This document shows, in pieces, positions 35,201 to 47,079 of a DNA stretch of 64,000 nucleotides; position 1 is the first letter of the stretch, and each line of letters begins with the position of its first letter. The notes beneath the pieces were generated by a model that saw nothing but the letters and a program-made list of their open reading frames with translations, did no database searches and was not told the DNA's origin. The translations under genes and the position numbers were made by a program. Source of the stretch: Fulvia fulva (taxonomy: Eukaryota > Ascomycota > Dothideomycetes > Mycosphaerellales > Mycosphaerellaceae); the NCBI RefSeq assembly GCF_020509005.1, contig NC_063019.1, positions 3,410,001-3,474,000 of the forward strand, in the 5' to 3' direction.

Positions 35201-37216
35201 TCAAGTCGAGTACTTCGTCGGCTATAGGGTGCGGCTATATAAGGCTTTCCTAGGAAGGGTAGTATATATTGAAGTCTCCTACTACGATGTGGCACCCTTG
35301 TCTCTTAAGCGTACTGTCTAGGTGTCTATAGACCCCTAGGTCGCGGCTAGACCTCGAGGCTAGCGGTTGTATATATAGGTTGTATATCTAGGTACTACCT
35401 ACGTAGAGGGAGGTAATATCGCCCCCGCCTTCTTCGTCTACGTAGTACACTACCTCCTAGTCGGATTCTAGTATGTCCTTACTGATATAGAAGCACGTAC
35501 GGGGTCTACCGTCGCCTCGTAGGCATGTCGTATAGTCTAGTAACTTGTAGGTCGTTAGTCTCTTATAGTACGGGTTAATCTATAGCTCCTAGATTGTAAG
35601 GACGTAGTAGACGCGCGGGTCCGCCTCGTATAGGAAATAGTTCTGGACTATATCCTTACTATAGTTGACGTTATACTAGATAATACTAACCGTGTCGAGG
35701 CTAGTTATCGGCATTAACAATCATTTCCTCTATATCGTCCTATGTCCTACTACCCTATACGTCCTAGTCTACGCCTATCGGCTATATACTAAAGGGGAGC
35801 CGGGCCTAGTTAGATTCCCTCGCCGTAGCTAGTAGAGCACGTGGCCTCCCGTACGCCCTAGGTTACGTATCCTTTATATCATTCTCGGCCCTAGGGCGCT
35901 TATACCCGACCGCCGCTAGTTAGTTCCGGTATAGGCTAGCCTTACGGTCGCCGTAGAATCTTAGGGCGACGGTTCTGTTTGTGATTACCTTGTTTTTCGC
36001 TAGTTTCCGCTATAGGCATTCCGTACTAGACGATAGGTAGTGCCCCGGACAGTTCGCGTACCGTCTCGTAGTCGATATATAGTCCCTAGACATATAGTCT
36101 CCTACATTGTTCGAGTAGGCCTGCTTGTTTATACACGTGTAGGTTTAGTGTCTATACTATTAGCATTTAAAGCATTAGAGGACACGAAAGGATAAGGAGT
36201 GCTTTTCTACTATCTTAAGGCTATATTACTAGACTAGGCCTTATTCTATCGCTAGATCCGCCGCTTTCGCGTCTTATAGCTATACTATTAGCGCCGAGGC
36301 CTTCTTGCCTTCTAGCCATTTCCTATAGAGCCAAGTCGCCTTCTAGATTAGAGAGTTAAGAGTGACCGGGTTGTCCTCTTAGAGAGCGCGTAGGTGACCT
36401 TAGTTAGTTAGGTCAAACTCCTTAGGTATATCGTAGACTAGGATCGTGAACTGTTTCGTTAAGACCTTCGCTAATGCCGTAACCTTAGATGCCTACTATA
36501 GCTATACCTCTAGGTGCCTCCTAGCAGTAGTAGAGCTAGTATAGACCTATAGAGTACCGTTAGACTATTAGTTCACTACGACTACCCCTAGTTAGTTGAT
36601 TCGTTAGGCGAGCTCCTTGTTCGATAGCTTCGTAACTTCGGCCTAGTCTTCCTTTACTATAATACGGATCGTAACTATATCGTACGTTAGGCGGGGGCCT
36701 AGTATCGATACCGCGACCGATACCTAGCTATAGGGGTGTTGATTCCGGGTGGCCTTACTAATCGCCTAGGACGTCGTCCTCATTTCTTATTACCCTTGTT
36801 AATACGACAGTATAAGCGCCGTGCGTAGCTAAGTGATCATTACCTATAGAGACCGGTAAGGGAGCTGATCGTTAGTTTCTATACTTTTTACGTCCTCTAT
36901 AAGTTGCTACTAGTTGTCTTAGGGGGGCTTCGCCTATAGGGCCGTAGGCGCCGTTAGTACCGTAGCCTAGGCTACTATTACCTAGGAGTTGCCTAATATA
37001 GCTAGGCACCTCCGCGGCGTTTTGGAGCTGAAGAAACAGGGTGAAGAGAGCTTTAAGCTATCTAGATTAAATAAGGTAGAACTCCCTTAGTCCTAGGGAC
37101 AGTAGCCTACTTTATATATCGTTAGAATAGCCTTAATAAGAGCTTTCGAATATGTCGTCGTAGGTGTATCCCACCTATTCTAATAGTTAAAAAGCCTAGT
37201 AGAGGGCTACGAGTAT
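32223..37216 (-). mobile_element. LINE Bm, full length on the minus strand, RIP-disabled
   Basis: A 4994-bp inverse copy of LINE B2, with a (GATA)n end at 32223-32235. A 15-bp target duplication CT[A/G]TTAGACATAATA lies at 32208-32222 and 37217-37231, with one RIP-type difference. ORF2 starts at the ATG at 35714-35712 (MPITSLDT, then a stop where Q is expected) and runs to about 32310. ORF1 lies at about 37000-35700. RT and endonuclease motifs match B2. The outermost ~61 bp (37156-37216) do not match the other B copies. Confidence 0.87.
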
Positions 37217-37345
37217 CTGTTAGACATAATACTCTCCGAGTATTTATAGTAGTAGTATATAAGAGAGATCTCGAGATACACCTAGTAGATATAAATAATA
37301 CTTTTACCTAAAGTAGCCTTCTTAAAGACATCTATATAATCCCTA
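37217..37345 (+). pseudogene. Copia F RT middle segment
   Basis: It reads RHNTLRVFIVVVYKRDLEIHLVDINNTFT.SSLLKDIYI, the conserved copia RT stretch that contains the VD[VI] catalytic aspartate. It bridges the two LINE insertions and shows that F was contiguous from 32222 through here to 40188. Confidence 0.8.
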
Positions 37346-40187
37346 GTCGACGACGAGAATCACCTATACGTAGTGTCGGCTACGAACCTCTCGTCTTGCT
37401 ACGAGAGAGCTAAGTATTCTTACGCTAGAGCGTCGTAGGCGCGACGGGCGCGTAACGTAGGCGAAGCCGCGGCGAATAGAGGACTACTAGCAAAACGGGT
37501 ATAAAAACCATCCGACGAGCGTGTACTCGTGTCGGGAGCGAGTCCCTCTTCTTTCTACGTGTAAGAAGGGCGCGGAACCGTAGCCTATACGCTCGATAGG
37601 ACACCTCTAGTATAAGTACAGAATTTTCACCTCCGGAGACCGTAAACCGAGCGGGCTAAGCGACGAACATTAGACGAGCGGACTATAGAATAACAACTAA
37701 GCGGACTATACGACGGCGTCGAGCGGACTACGAAACAATCTAGTATTTGCTAGCGGGCAATACGGTAGGTAGGTAGACACGCGACGAAGCCTATAAGGGC
37801 CTATTAAACACCCGGTATAGGAACGAGGGTTTTGCCTAAGGCACTACCTATCCCGCTATATAACGTACCTAGTCTGATATAGTAGATTACGACGAGGAAA
37901 AGACGATAGCCTAAGCAAGGAAAAGACGGCTATTAGGACGGGGAAAAGACGTATAATACAAGTAGATTAGTTCTATAATCGGGGAGGATCGAGGGTAGGG
38001 TAATAAGGAACTTTATATTAGTTAGTAGGTAGAAACGTAAGGAGTACGCTACCCGGCGTAGTGTGTACCCCGAGCAAACCTACGAGGTATAGACGGCCGC
38101 TTTCTAGAGATAGGCTACGGTAACGCGAAGGGCGTCAAAACCTAGGGCGTAGTATATACTAGTAGCGACGGCTAATACTGTCTATATAGCCCGAGAGGAC
38201 GGATACGTATATCGGTTAATAGAGAGCACTAAAGGGCTTAGGCCTATAGAGGTAGATATTGGCTTAAGGAGCAAATAGGGAGGGAGGGCGTAGAGGGAAG
38301 CTTTTACTCCGGGCTAACCTCTCGAAACGAGGCTACACGGTAGTGCTAGATAAGTAGGAAAGCGCGGTTAAGACTTATTACCTTATCTCGTAGCTAGCTT
38401 ACTAAATACGATTCCTTCCTTACCCTCGACATCGTAGGGGCCTTCGACAACGTCTTATACTAAAGGCTAATACATATCCTATAGTAGAAAGGCATCCCCT
38501 AGTAGGCAACGTCGTTCGTCTACTCCTTTCTCTAGGAACGGACGACATACCTAGTCCTAGGAAGGTATACGTCCGACCCGGTAAAGGCAGAGACTAGAAT
38601 ACCTTAGGGATCTACTCTCTCCCCTATCCTATTTCTAATATTTATGTCGGATCTAATCCCCCTACTCACCTCTCCGCAAACCTTAGCATCGGGGTTCGTA
38701 GACGATATAAACATCCTAGCCTAGTCAGACTCGACAGAAGAGAACTGTCGCCTCCTTAAAGATAGGCACAAGAAATGCGAGGAGTAGGCAAAGAAGTATA
38801 GTGCCCGGTTCGCCCCTAAAAAGTACTAACTTATACACTTTAGTAAAGCGAGAACATACTATAATATAAAGGCGGCGGTAAGAATCTAAGGCTACGAGAC
38901 CAAGCTATTAGCGGAGCTACGAGTACTAGGGATCTAGCTCGACCCGAAGCTAAGCTAGAATGTACAGATTAAGAAAGCCTAGAGTCGAGCGTAAGTTAAT
39001 AAAGCCTCGATAAAGAGGCTTACGGCATCTATATAGGGAGTAACATTCGATAAGGCAAGAGTAATGTATAAGGCGATCGTTAGACTAGCTATATTATACG
39101 GGGTACAGATTTAGGGAACAGGAGGCGTAGGCAAGCCGATCCCGAAACGGATAGAGCAACCCCTAAACAGGACATAGGTAGGCAACCTACGTAGGGTACT
39201 AGGCGTATATAAGACAACGTCAATAAGCACGGTAGAAATGGAGACAGGAATACTACTAAGCGGCTAGTATATCCGGGGAATAAGAATTCAATACGCGGTA
39301 AAGACGACAGGTTACCTAGTATAAACCACGATCTAGGAGGCAAAGAATAAGATAGAAAGCCGCTACCGGAGAGGGGCAGGATATAGGACAAGCCAAAAAG
39401 AGGATGACCTTACTACCTTTACGGCCGTATAGACAAGTACCGAATGGCTAGTACGAAAGGAGGAGGAGCGTAGGACTCGCTAGGCCGGCGGGAGCAAGGC
39501 TAAGACCTAAAGCCTAGCGGAACAGATAGCGAGCTACCTATAGGAGCAGGACTAGAAAAGGAAGCCCCCTAAGACAACAGGCCCGATAGCGCTCCGAGCC
39601 TTCTAGAGACATAATTACTAGCTATATAGGGACCTGACAAGGGCCGAAGCAAGCATAGCGATCCAAATCAGGTCCGAATACATTAGATTAAGGGCCTACC
39701 TGTTTAGGAGACGCGTACTAGACATCTATAGCCTAGCCTACTAGTGTGGCTACCTATCGCAAAACCTAGAACATATACTACTACGATGCCCGTAGTAGGC
39801 GAGAGGTAGGGGAAATTGGAGGCACTAAGCGGGAAGGAGAGACTATAAGTTAATTATTAGGGACAAAGGCAACATTCGCCGAATCTCTCGGTAGATACTA
39901 TAGTAGGGATACCTCTAGCAGTTTAGCCTCGCGAGCGAGACGGAGGAGTGGATAGACAAGAGGCGGAAGCGAGGGGGGTTGTAGATAGGGTAGTCATTAG
40001 GGCAGGCCTATGATACTAGCGTACCCCTAATAAGGGAAATTTAAGACGACAACGAGGAGGAAAAGACAGGCGGGAAGGAGGAGGGGTTTTCACTAATACG
40101 GTTTCCCCTCTATATATACAAAAACAAGATAGTATAGCTATATAGGCCAAAGGGCACTATAACAGCTTAATGAAATATCTATCTATC
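37346..40187 (+). mobile_element. LINE D1, internally deleted copy
   Basis: It shares its 5' end (GTCGAC..ACGAGAATCACC) and 3' end with LINE D2 (58731 down to 52941). It jumps from a point just inside ORF1 (about 38420) to the RT D-motif region, so about 2.95 kb is absent: most of ORF1, the endonuclease and the N-terminal RT. The remaining RT reads LDIVGAFDNV near 38430, IP.GSTLSPILFLIFMSDL near 38600 and SGFVDDINILA near 38690. A C-terminal zinc motif (CGYLSQNLEHILLRC) lies near 39745. The tail (TATC)n is at 40178-40187. No clean target duplication is seen; the flanks share only CTATATA plus a degenerate match. Confidence 0.82.
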
Positions 40188-41434
40188 TATATATTCCTAC
40201 CCCTAGGAGTTAAAGCACCTCTAAACATAGTGTTTAAGGTCCTATAAAGCCTTTATAGGCTTAAGCAAGTAGCTAGAGACTAGAACAAGCTCTATGTTAT
40301 AAAGCTAGAGAAGATTAGATTTACCTAGTCCTAGGTAGATCTATACCTACTTATCTATACGGATAGAGACCTTATAGTCCTTACCTATATAGATGACATA
40401 CCTATTATAGCTCCGAAGCTATTAGATGTTTAGTAGTTTAAGGCTGAGCTTAGAAAAGTGTTTAAGATTAAAGATCTTAGTAAACCTACGAAGATCCTTA
40501 GAATAAGGATTATAAGAGACAGGTCCTAAGGCACTTTAAAGCTTAATCAAGGACACTATGTCTACGCTAACTTAGCTAAGATAAACATAGCTAGAGAGAA
40601 GGCTACGCTAACCTACTTACCTATAGAGAGCTACGAGCATTTAGTGCCTACGGCACCTATAGATAAGAGGTGTAACAAACAGGATTACTAGAGCTATAAT
40701 AGTACCTAGATATAGCTAATAATAATGACAAGGCTAGACTTAGTATTCCCCCTTAGAAGAATTAGCTTATATGTTGCTAATCCCTCGTAGTAGTATATAA
40801 AGGCTTTAAAGAAGCTCTCCCGATACCTACGGTCGTACCTAGACCTAGGTCTTATATATAGAAAGGGAGGGGGCAATCTCTAGGGATACTTAGACTCTAA
40901 CTACGCTATAGACAAAGTAGATAGAGTCTCAATTCTAGGATACGTATAGTTCCTTTATAGATCACCTATGTCCTAGATAAGTAGGAAGTAGAAGTCTGTT
41001 ATAATATTAATAATAGAAGCTAAGTTCATAGCTATAAACGTAGCCGTAAAGTAGTTACAATTTCTTGCTACTGTCCTTAGGGAAATAGAGTGCCTAGAAC
41101 TAGTGGGAAAGAGCTCTTTCTAGCCGAGTATAAGGGCAAGCAAGGGCACTATTAACGAGCTAAGGCTAGTTAAGCTTATAGGTAATAACTAAGCCGCTTT
41201 GACACTTGTTAAAGATGCCTATATATACAAAAGGTCAAAGTATATTGATGTTATATATAACTATGTTAGACATCTCTAGTAGTAGAAGAAGATTGTAGTA
41301 GACTACTACTATATAAAGGACATAGCTACTAATAGGTTAATAGAACCCCTTAATAGCTATTAGTTCCAAAACTTTATAAGGTAGCTCTAGCTTACGTAAA
41401 GGGATTGTAGGAGACTATATAGCCTAAGTAGGAG
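40188..41434 (+). pseudogene. Copia F pol, last part: end of RT and RNase H
   Basis: It resumes with LPLGVKAPLNIVFKVL.SLYGLKQ near 40195-40270, the copia RT 'YGLKQ' block, then YTDRDLIVLTYIDDIPI near 40360-40400, a degenerate YVDD box. RNase H follows near 40900-41240 (LGYV.FLYRSPMS, KYIDVIYNYVRHL). RIP stops interrupt it. A purine-rich stretch (CTAAGTAGGAG) precedes the 3' LTR. Confidence 0.8.
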
Positions 41435-41668
41435 TATTAAGAACATATAGGCCGTAGGACAAGTATATAGGTGTAGGTATATTATATAACTAGATTACGT
41501 GACTAGGGTTTACTAGCCTATAGGCTAGCAAACATCCGGACACCTTATATCTACCTACACTAACACTAGCGATACTATATATAGATATACGCTATCCTAT
41601 TAGGTCCTTCTTCGTCTTTCGTATAATCTGCCGTCTTCTACTACTACGTAACTCGTACCTATTTAATA
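41435..41668 (+). repeat. Copia F 3' LTR (234 bp)
   Basis: Uninterrupted copy of the split 5' LTR. It starts TATTAAGAAC and ends ATTTAATA, and is followed by the TAATC target duplication at 41669-41673. Confidence 0.88.
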
Positions 41669-41673
41669 TAATC

Positions 41674-41727
41674 TCCCGAATATAGCTTCTCGTGTCTCTC
41701 TATACGCTAGTAATAATCTATTCGAAG
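41674..41727 (-). other. Gypsy H leader, part 2
   Basis: 54 bp between the F target duplication and the H 5' LTR. On the minus strand it is the first internal H sequence, where a primer-binding site would be. I see no clear tRNA 3'-end match, possibly because of RIP. Confidence 0.5.
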
Positions 41728-41912
41728 TGTTATAAGTAAGTATAAGTACGTAGTCCGGTAAGGTATAAGTCGAATAGATATTCTATCTAAGAGAGACGCG
41801 GAGGGCGCGAGAGTTATATATAGGCGCTAAGCCGCTAGTTAGATTAGTTAGTAGGCGCGGGGTCTAGGTACGTACCTACGGGTTTAAGTAAATATACGCC
41901 GGTATAGTAATA
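41728..41912 (-). repeat. Gypsy H 5' LTR (185 bp)
   Basis: Starts TGTTATAAG and ends GTAATA on the plus strand. It is the pair of 2870-3054 at identical length. Each LTR has kept one terminus that RIP altered in the other. Confidence 0.88.
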
Positions 41913-44900
41913 TCGCCTAACGAATTAATTAACTAGGGGTAGTCGTAGTGAACTAATAGTCTAACGGTACTCTATAGATCTATACTAGCTCTACTACTAC
42001 TAGGAGGTACCTAGAGGCATAGCTATAGTAGGTATCTAAGGTTACGGTATTAGCGAAGGTCTTAATGAAGTAATTTACGATCCTAGTCTACGATATACCT
42101 AAGGAGTTCGACCTAACTAACTAAGGTCACCTACGTACTCTCTTAGAGGACAACCCGGTTACTCTTAACTCTCTAATCTAGAAGGCGACTTAGCTCTATA
42201 GGAAATAGCTAGAAGGTAAGAAGGCCTCGGCGCTAATCGTATAGCTATAAGACGCGAAAGCGGCGGATCTAGTAATATAGCCTTAAGATAGTCGAAAAGT
42301 ACTCCTTATCTTTTCTTATCCTCTAATACTTCAAATACTAATAGTATAGACACTAAACCTATACGTATATAAACAAATAGGCCCACTCGAACTATATAGA
42401 AGACTATATATCTAGGGACTATATATTAGCTACGAGGCGGTACGCAAACTGTCCGGGGTACTACCTATCGTATAGTACGGAATACCTATAGCGGAAACTA
42501 GCGAAAAACAAGGCAATCATAAACAGAACCGTCGCCCTAAGATTCTACGGCGACCGTGAGGCTAGCCTATACTAGAACTAACTAGCGGCGGTCGGGCACA
42601 AGCGCCCTAGAGCCGAGAATAATATAAAGGATACGTAACCTAGGGCGTACGGGAGGCTACGTACTCTACTAGCTACGGCGAGGGAATCTAACTAGGCCCG
42701 GCTCCCCTTTAGTATATAGCCGATAGGCGTAGACTAGGACGTATAGGGCAGTAGGATATAGGACATTATAGAGGAAATAATTATCGATAACAATAACTAG
42801 CCTCGACACGCTTAGTATTATCTAGTATAACGTTAACTATAGTAAGGATATAGTCTAGAACCACTTTCTATACGAGGCGGACCCGCGCGTCTACTACGTC
42901 CTTATAATCTAGGAGCTATAGATTAACCCGTACTATAAGAGACTAACGACCTATAAGTTACTAGCCTATACGACATACCTACGAGGCGACGGTAGACCCC
43001 GTACGTGCTTCTATATTAGTAAGGACATACTAGAATCCGACTAGGAGGTAGTATACTACGTAGACGAAGAAGGCGGGGGCGATATTACCTCCCTCTACGT
43101 AGGTAGTACCTAGATACATAACCTATATATATAACCACTAGCCTCGAGGTCTAGCCGCGACCTAGGGGTCTATAGACACCTAGATAGTGCGCTTAAGAGA
43201 CAAGGGTGCCACATCGTAGTAGGAGACTTTAATATATACTACCCTTCCTAGGAAAGCCTTATATAGCCGTACCCTATAGTCGACGAAGCAATCGACTTAT
43301 TAGCGAGTAACGTAATTGTCCTTAATACCCCGAAGGACCTAGGTACCTAGAAGAGAGAGGGACTCTAAGGTACGATCGACCTCTCCTAGATCTTAGATAG
43401 CTACTACTATATAGTAACCTACTATAGGATCGATTATAAACTCGAGGCGTCATTAGACTATATACTAGTTAGGACTTCTATTACGATATAGATATAATAT
43501 ATACTAGTAAGAACCCCTAAGCTAAACTAGAGAAAGGCCTACTAGGCTAATATCTAGCCGTACCTCGACGACTCCGAGAGGCTAATCTAGATCGCGTAGT
43601 AGTAATATAATAGTAAAGACGAGATAGACGAGGTAGTCTAAGGGTTAATAGACGTAATAAGAAAAGCGACCTTACTTTACGTTCCGCTTACCTAACTAAT
43701 AATATAGTCTAAACTATACTATACGCCGAAGTATACTACGGTAGTAAGAGAAGTAAGGAGAGCCCGCCGGGTATAGACGAGTAGCTATAGCGAGGAGGCC
43801 TAGAACGTATATAGGGAGGCATACTAACAAAAGAAAGCTATAATATAGAGGGAGAAAGCAGTCGGCTAGAGAGCTATAGTAGAAGAAATCGCCGGCAAGC
43901 TAGCGAGGATGTAGAAGCTAGCAAAATGGGCCCGATAGGACCCTATATAGGGCCCCTCCCTCTCTATCCTAGCGCTATAATCGCCTAGTAGCCCGATTAG
44001 CGACCCCGAGGCTAAGGCGCGTCTACTAGCTAGTAAGTTCTTCCCGCCTCTAGTCGAGGCTAATCTAAGTAATATAAACAGCTCTACTCCCCTAGCCCCT
44101 AGTATTACGGTCTAATAGGATATATCTAAGAGAGATATTACCGCTATACTTAGGAGGTTACCGGCAAAGAAAGCCCCGGGGCCGGATAGGATCCTAAACG
44201 AGCTACTAAAGAAGTACAGAGATCAACTAGCCCTAGTAGTCGTAGCGATCTTTAACGCCTGCCTATAGACCGGATACCACCCGATAGCTTTTAAACAATC
44301 GACGACAGTGGTCCTACGTAAGCCGCAAAAGGAAGACTATACGTAGGTGAAGTCGTACCGCCCAATTACGCTCCTTAACACTCTTAGGAAGGCGCTTAAG
44401 AAGCTAGTTATAACGAGACTCTCCGAGGCGGTAGAGGAACACTCCCTACTCCCGGACACCTAGATAGGTACGCGCCTATAGCGATCGGCGCTATCCGCGA
44501 TAGAACTTATTACCTCTTAGGTAAAGGCTATCTAGTATAAGAATAGGGACAAGGTGGCTTCCTTACTTAGCCTAGATATATCGGGAGCCTTCGACTACGT
44601 ATTATACCCGCGGCTACTCTATATCCTAAGGTCGAAAGGACTCCCTAAGTGGCTTGTTAACTTCGTACGGTCCTACCTCCAAAACCGTAGCACGTCGATC
44701 CTAGTCGGTTAGTATAAAAGCCTATTTCAAGTAGTCTATACTAGAATCCCGTAAGGCTTAACGCTAGTACCTATCCTATTCCTCTTCTTTATAGCGAAGC
44801 TACTCCTAGCCCTAGAATCCTAGAACACCGCTACGAGCGGCTTCGTAGACGACACGAATATTCTAGCGTAGTCGTCCTCGACTAAGGAGAACTATAGGCT

Positions 44901-45780
44901 ACTAGAAGAGAAGTATAAGATCTACGAGGACTAGGCTAGGAGGTATAGGGCTCGGTTTACCCTAGAAAAGTACAATCTAATACACCTTACGGGCCGGCTA
45001 CAGTTCTATAATATATAAGCTTCTATCTAGATATAGGGGTATACGACTAACCCGGCAAATTAGCTTAGGATCCTTAGGCTATAGATAGACCCGGCGCTAC
45101 GGTAGAGGAAGTACGTATAGGCAATATTACGGAAAGCTAAACAGAATATAGCATTATACTAGAGGCTTACTACATCTATATAGGGGGCGGACTTTTGGTA
45201 GTTACGACTTCTATATACGGCTATTAATACGGCTAGTCCTTACCTATAGTAGCTAAGTATAGTCCTTAGGCGAGAGGGCCTACCTATTAAAGGAACTCGT
45301 CGCGCCGTTAGCGAAGATCTAAAACTAATGCCTAAGGAAGGTTACTAGGGTATATAAGTCGATACTAATAAGGATACTTAAGTACGAGACCGCTATACCG
45401 CCGATCGACCTATATATCTAGGGACTACGGACCTCCTACTTAGGCAAGTCGGCATAGTACCTAGTATAGAAGGTTATCGCTAGTATAGTCGTAAGGGCCC
45501 GCAAATTAGTACTAGCGTATAAGGGCATTCGACCTAGAAACGAGCCGAACTACCGGGCAAGGGACGAATAGCTAGTAATATAATAGGAAGGTAAGAAATC
45601 GTTTATAGAGTAACTATAGAAAGAGAGGTAGAATAACTAGGGCATAGGGTATAGTAGACGCCCTTAGCTAGCGGGATAACCTAAGGAATAGTTAGCTACG
45701 AAATCCGCGGTCAAGTACCCTCCGAAGCTTATCTACTACCGCCTTACGAGGGTATAGAGTAGTATAGTAACCTAACTACG
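41913..45780 (+). mobile_element. LINE B4, main part (ORF1 end and ORF2), cut at its 3' end
   Basis: It continues the LINE begun at 2319 and is collinear with B2 from about 21965. Endonuclease (VVGDFNIYYPS near 43215, GTIDLS near 43370) and RT (KKAPGPDRI near 44170, SLDISGAFDYV near 44570, SGFVDDTNILA near 44835) are legible with stops. It ends in ...CTAACTACG where LTR G1 begins. The last ~500 bp and the tail are missing from the window. Confidence 0.85.
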
Positions 45781-45944
45781 TATTACGGGTAGCCCGCGAC
45801 TCCTTACTATAGCTACGTTGGCCCGGGTAAACCGCGGACCTTCCGTATCGTATTAGCGCGGCTTAGCTTTACTTTATAACTTCGCCGCGCCTCGCGCTCC
45901 TCTTTCGTCTCTTATTCGGACCCTATAGTACGCGCGCCCTTATA
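45781..45944 (+). repeat. LTR G1 (164 bp, with internal deletion)
   Basis: Starts TATTACGGGTAGCCCGCG and ends GCGCGCCCTTATA, like G2 and the inverse of G3 (both 184 bp). It lacks a block of about 20 bp present in the others near position 130. It is inserted in LINE B4 after CTACG, but its right flank is not CTACG. It is therefore either the 5' LTR of a longer element or one side of a rearrangement. Confidence 0.75.
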
Positions 45945-46582
45945 GTTTGTTCTACTACCCTACCTAGATTACGGATCTAGGTAAGGGACGCGTAATAATA
46001 GGAATAGACAGAACTATAGAACTCGAAGAACGCGTAGAGTCGTATTAGAATATAGAACACGGTAAGGCGTATAGCGCGTAAATACCTAGAGAACGTAACG
46101 CGGCAATATTATTAGTAGGTAGTCGCGCGCTAGTAGATAATTAGGAAATAGGTATCGTTACGCCTCCCCCGAATCTAGATAATATAACTTTATAGACGAA
46201 CGGCGGTATACTACCGCTACTAAAGCCTAAGGGCAAAGGTAAGTAGCGTATATCTCTTTTCCCCGACCTCTCCTCTTTTCCTTAGAGTTAGATATAGGAC
46301 GATAACCGGCGGGTTATAGTAGATACCGGTATCGCGTATAATAGGAAATTAATAAAGCTTACTAGAAAGCCTTTAAGTAAGAAGAAGGTAGTAAGATTAA
46401 CTTTATAGAACTATTCGAGTTCAAGCTCGAAGAGAACCTAGGCGGCGACCTAGACGAGGTATACCTATTACTCGATAAGGTAGAGTATATTCTCGTATCT
46501 AAATACTAGAATATTATACTAGACAAACTTACGACCCTCGTATCCTAGTACCCGAAGACTACCTACGACTTCGTACTATAGG
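45945..46582 (+). pseudogene. Unassigned coding relic between LTR G1 and gypsy E
   Basis: RIP-mutated. A plus-strand frame near 46395-46580 reads NFIELFEFKLEENLGGDLDEVYLLLDKVEYILVSKY and on to YPKTTYDFVL, so a protein was once encoded. I do not recognise the family. Its position after G1 suggests the internal region (Gag?) of a G element. It resumes after gypsy E at 60233. Confidence 0.4.
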
Positions 46583-46752
46583 TATTACGGGCCTAGGCGG
46601 ACGTCTAGTAGATAGCAGTCGGTCACGTGACTCGGCACGGGCCGGCCCGTATACCTCGGCTTATATATTAACTTTCTATACCTCGTACTCCTCTTAGATA
46701 GCCTATCTAACAACCTCGTTATTTGCTCTATATTAAGAACGGCTCTCTTATA
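46583..46752 (+). repeat. Gypsy E 5' LTR (170 bp)
   Basis: Matches 60058-60227 at equal length. It contains a CACGTG palindrome at 46624-46629 that RIP has left intact, and a TATATATTAAC stretch that could be a TATA region. Confidence 0.88.
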
Positions 46753-47079
46753 CTTTATTAGACCTCCTTTACTAACCGTAGAATACGTACTACGAAGGAC
46801 CTATAAAGTAATAGGTTAAAGATATAGAAACTACGCTTATCGCGAGTTTTCTATACTAATCGCGTAATAAACGCGACAGGTCTAAGTCAATAAGAAACAC
46901 CTTTATTAACAAGATACTAGCTAAGAGTATAGGCGGTAGGTACTCCCTACTTACTAGTCGCCCTAAGATCCGCCGCGAGTCGCTTATATTTAATAGTAGC
47001 TAGACTTAAGGTTACTAAACCTAACCCTAATAGCTAACTAACGAGTGAATATAGTAGCGTATTAAGTAACTAATATAAC

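Larger units (their letters stand above)
21205..41668 (+). mobile_element. Ty1/copia element F, full length, with four LINE copies inside
   Basis: LTRs of 234 bp (5' LTR split between 21205-21359 and 28421-28499; 3' LTR 41435-41668) start TATTAAGAAC and end ATTTAATA. A 5-bp duplication TAATC flanks the element at 21200-21204 and 41669-41673. The domain order Gag-PR-INT-RT-RNase H identifies Ty1/copia. It sits in the leader of gypsy H in the opposite orientation. Nested LINEs make up about 14.9 kb of its span. All coding parts are RIP-disabled. Confidence 0.88.
2870..41912 (-). mobile_element. Ty3/gypsy chromovirus H, full length but split by nested insertions
   Basis: Bounded by direct 185-bp LTRs (2870-3054 and 41728-41912). 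The flanks TCGTT (2865-2869) and TCGCC (41913-41917) fit one 5-bp target duplication with two C-to-T changes. Internal parts in minus-strand order are leader (41674-41727 plus 21000-21199), gag and protease (about 21000 down to 17861), then RT, RNase H, integrase and chromodomain (6641 down to 3076). Gypsy C is inserted between protease and RT, copia F in the leader. All coding parts are RIP-disabled. The inserted DNA accounts for about 31.7 kb of the span. Confidence 0.85.

Noticed and set aside
39089..39391. A 100-codon minus-strand frame nearly identical to one at 53745-54047 (plus strand)
   Set aside because: Both are antisense to the same part of ORF2 in LINE copies D1 and D2. The similarity reflects the repeat, not a conserved gene.
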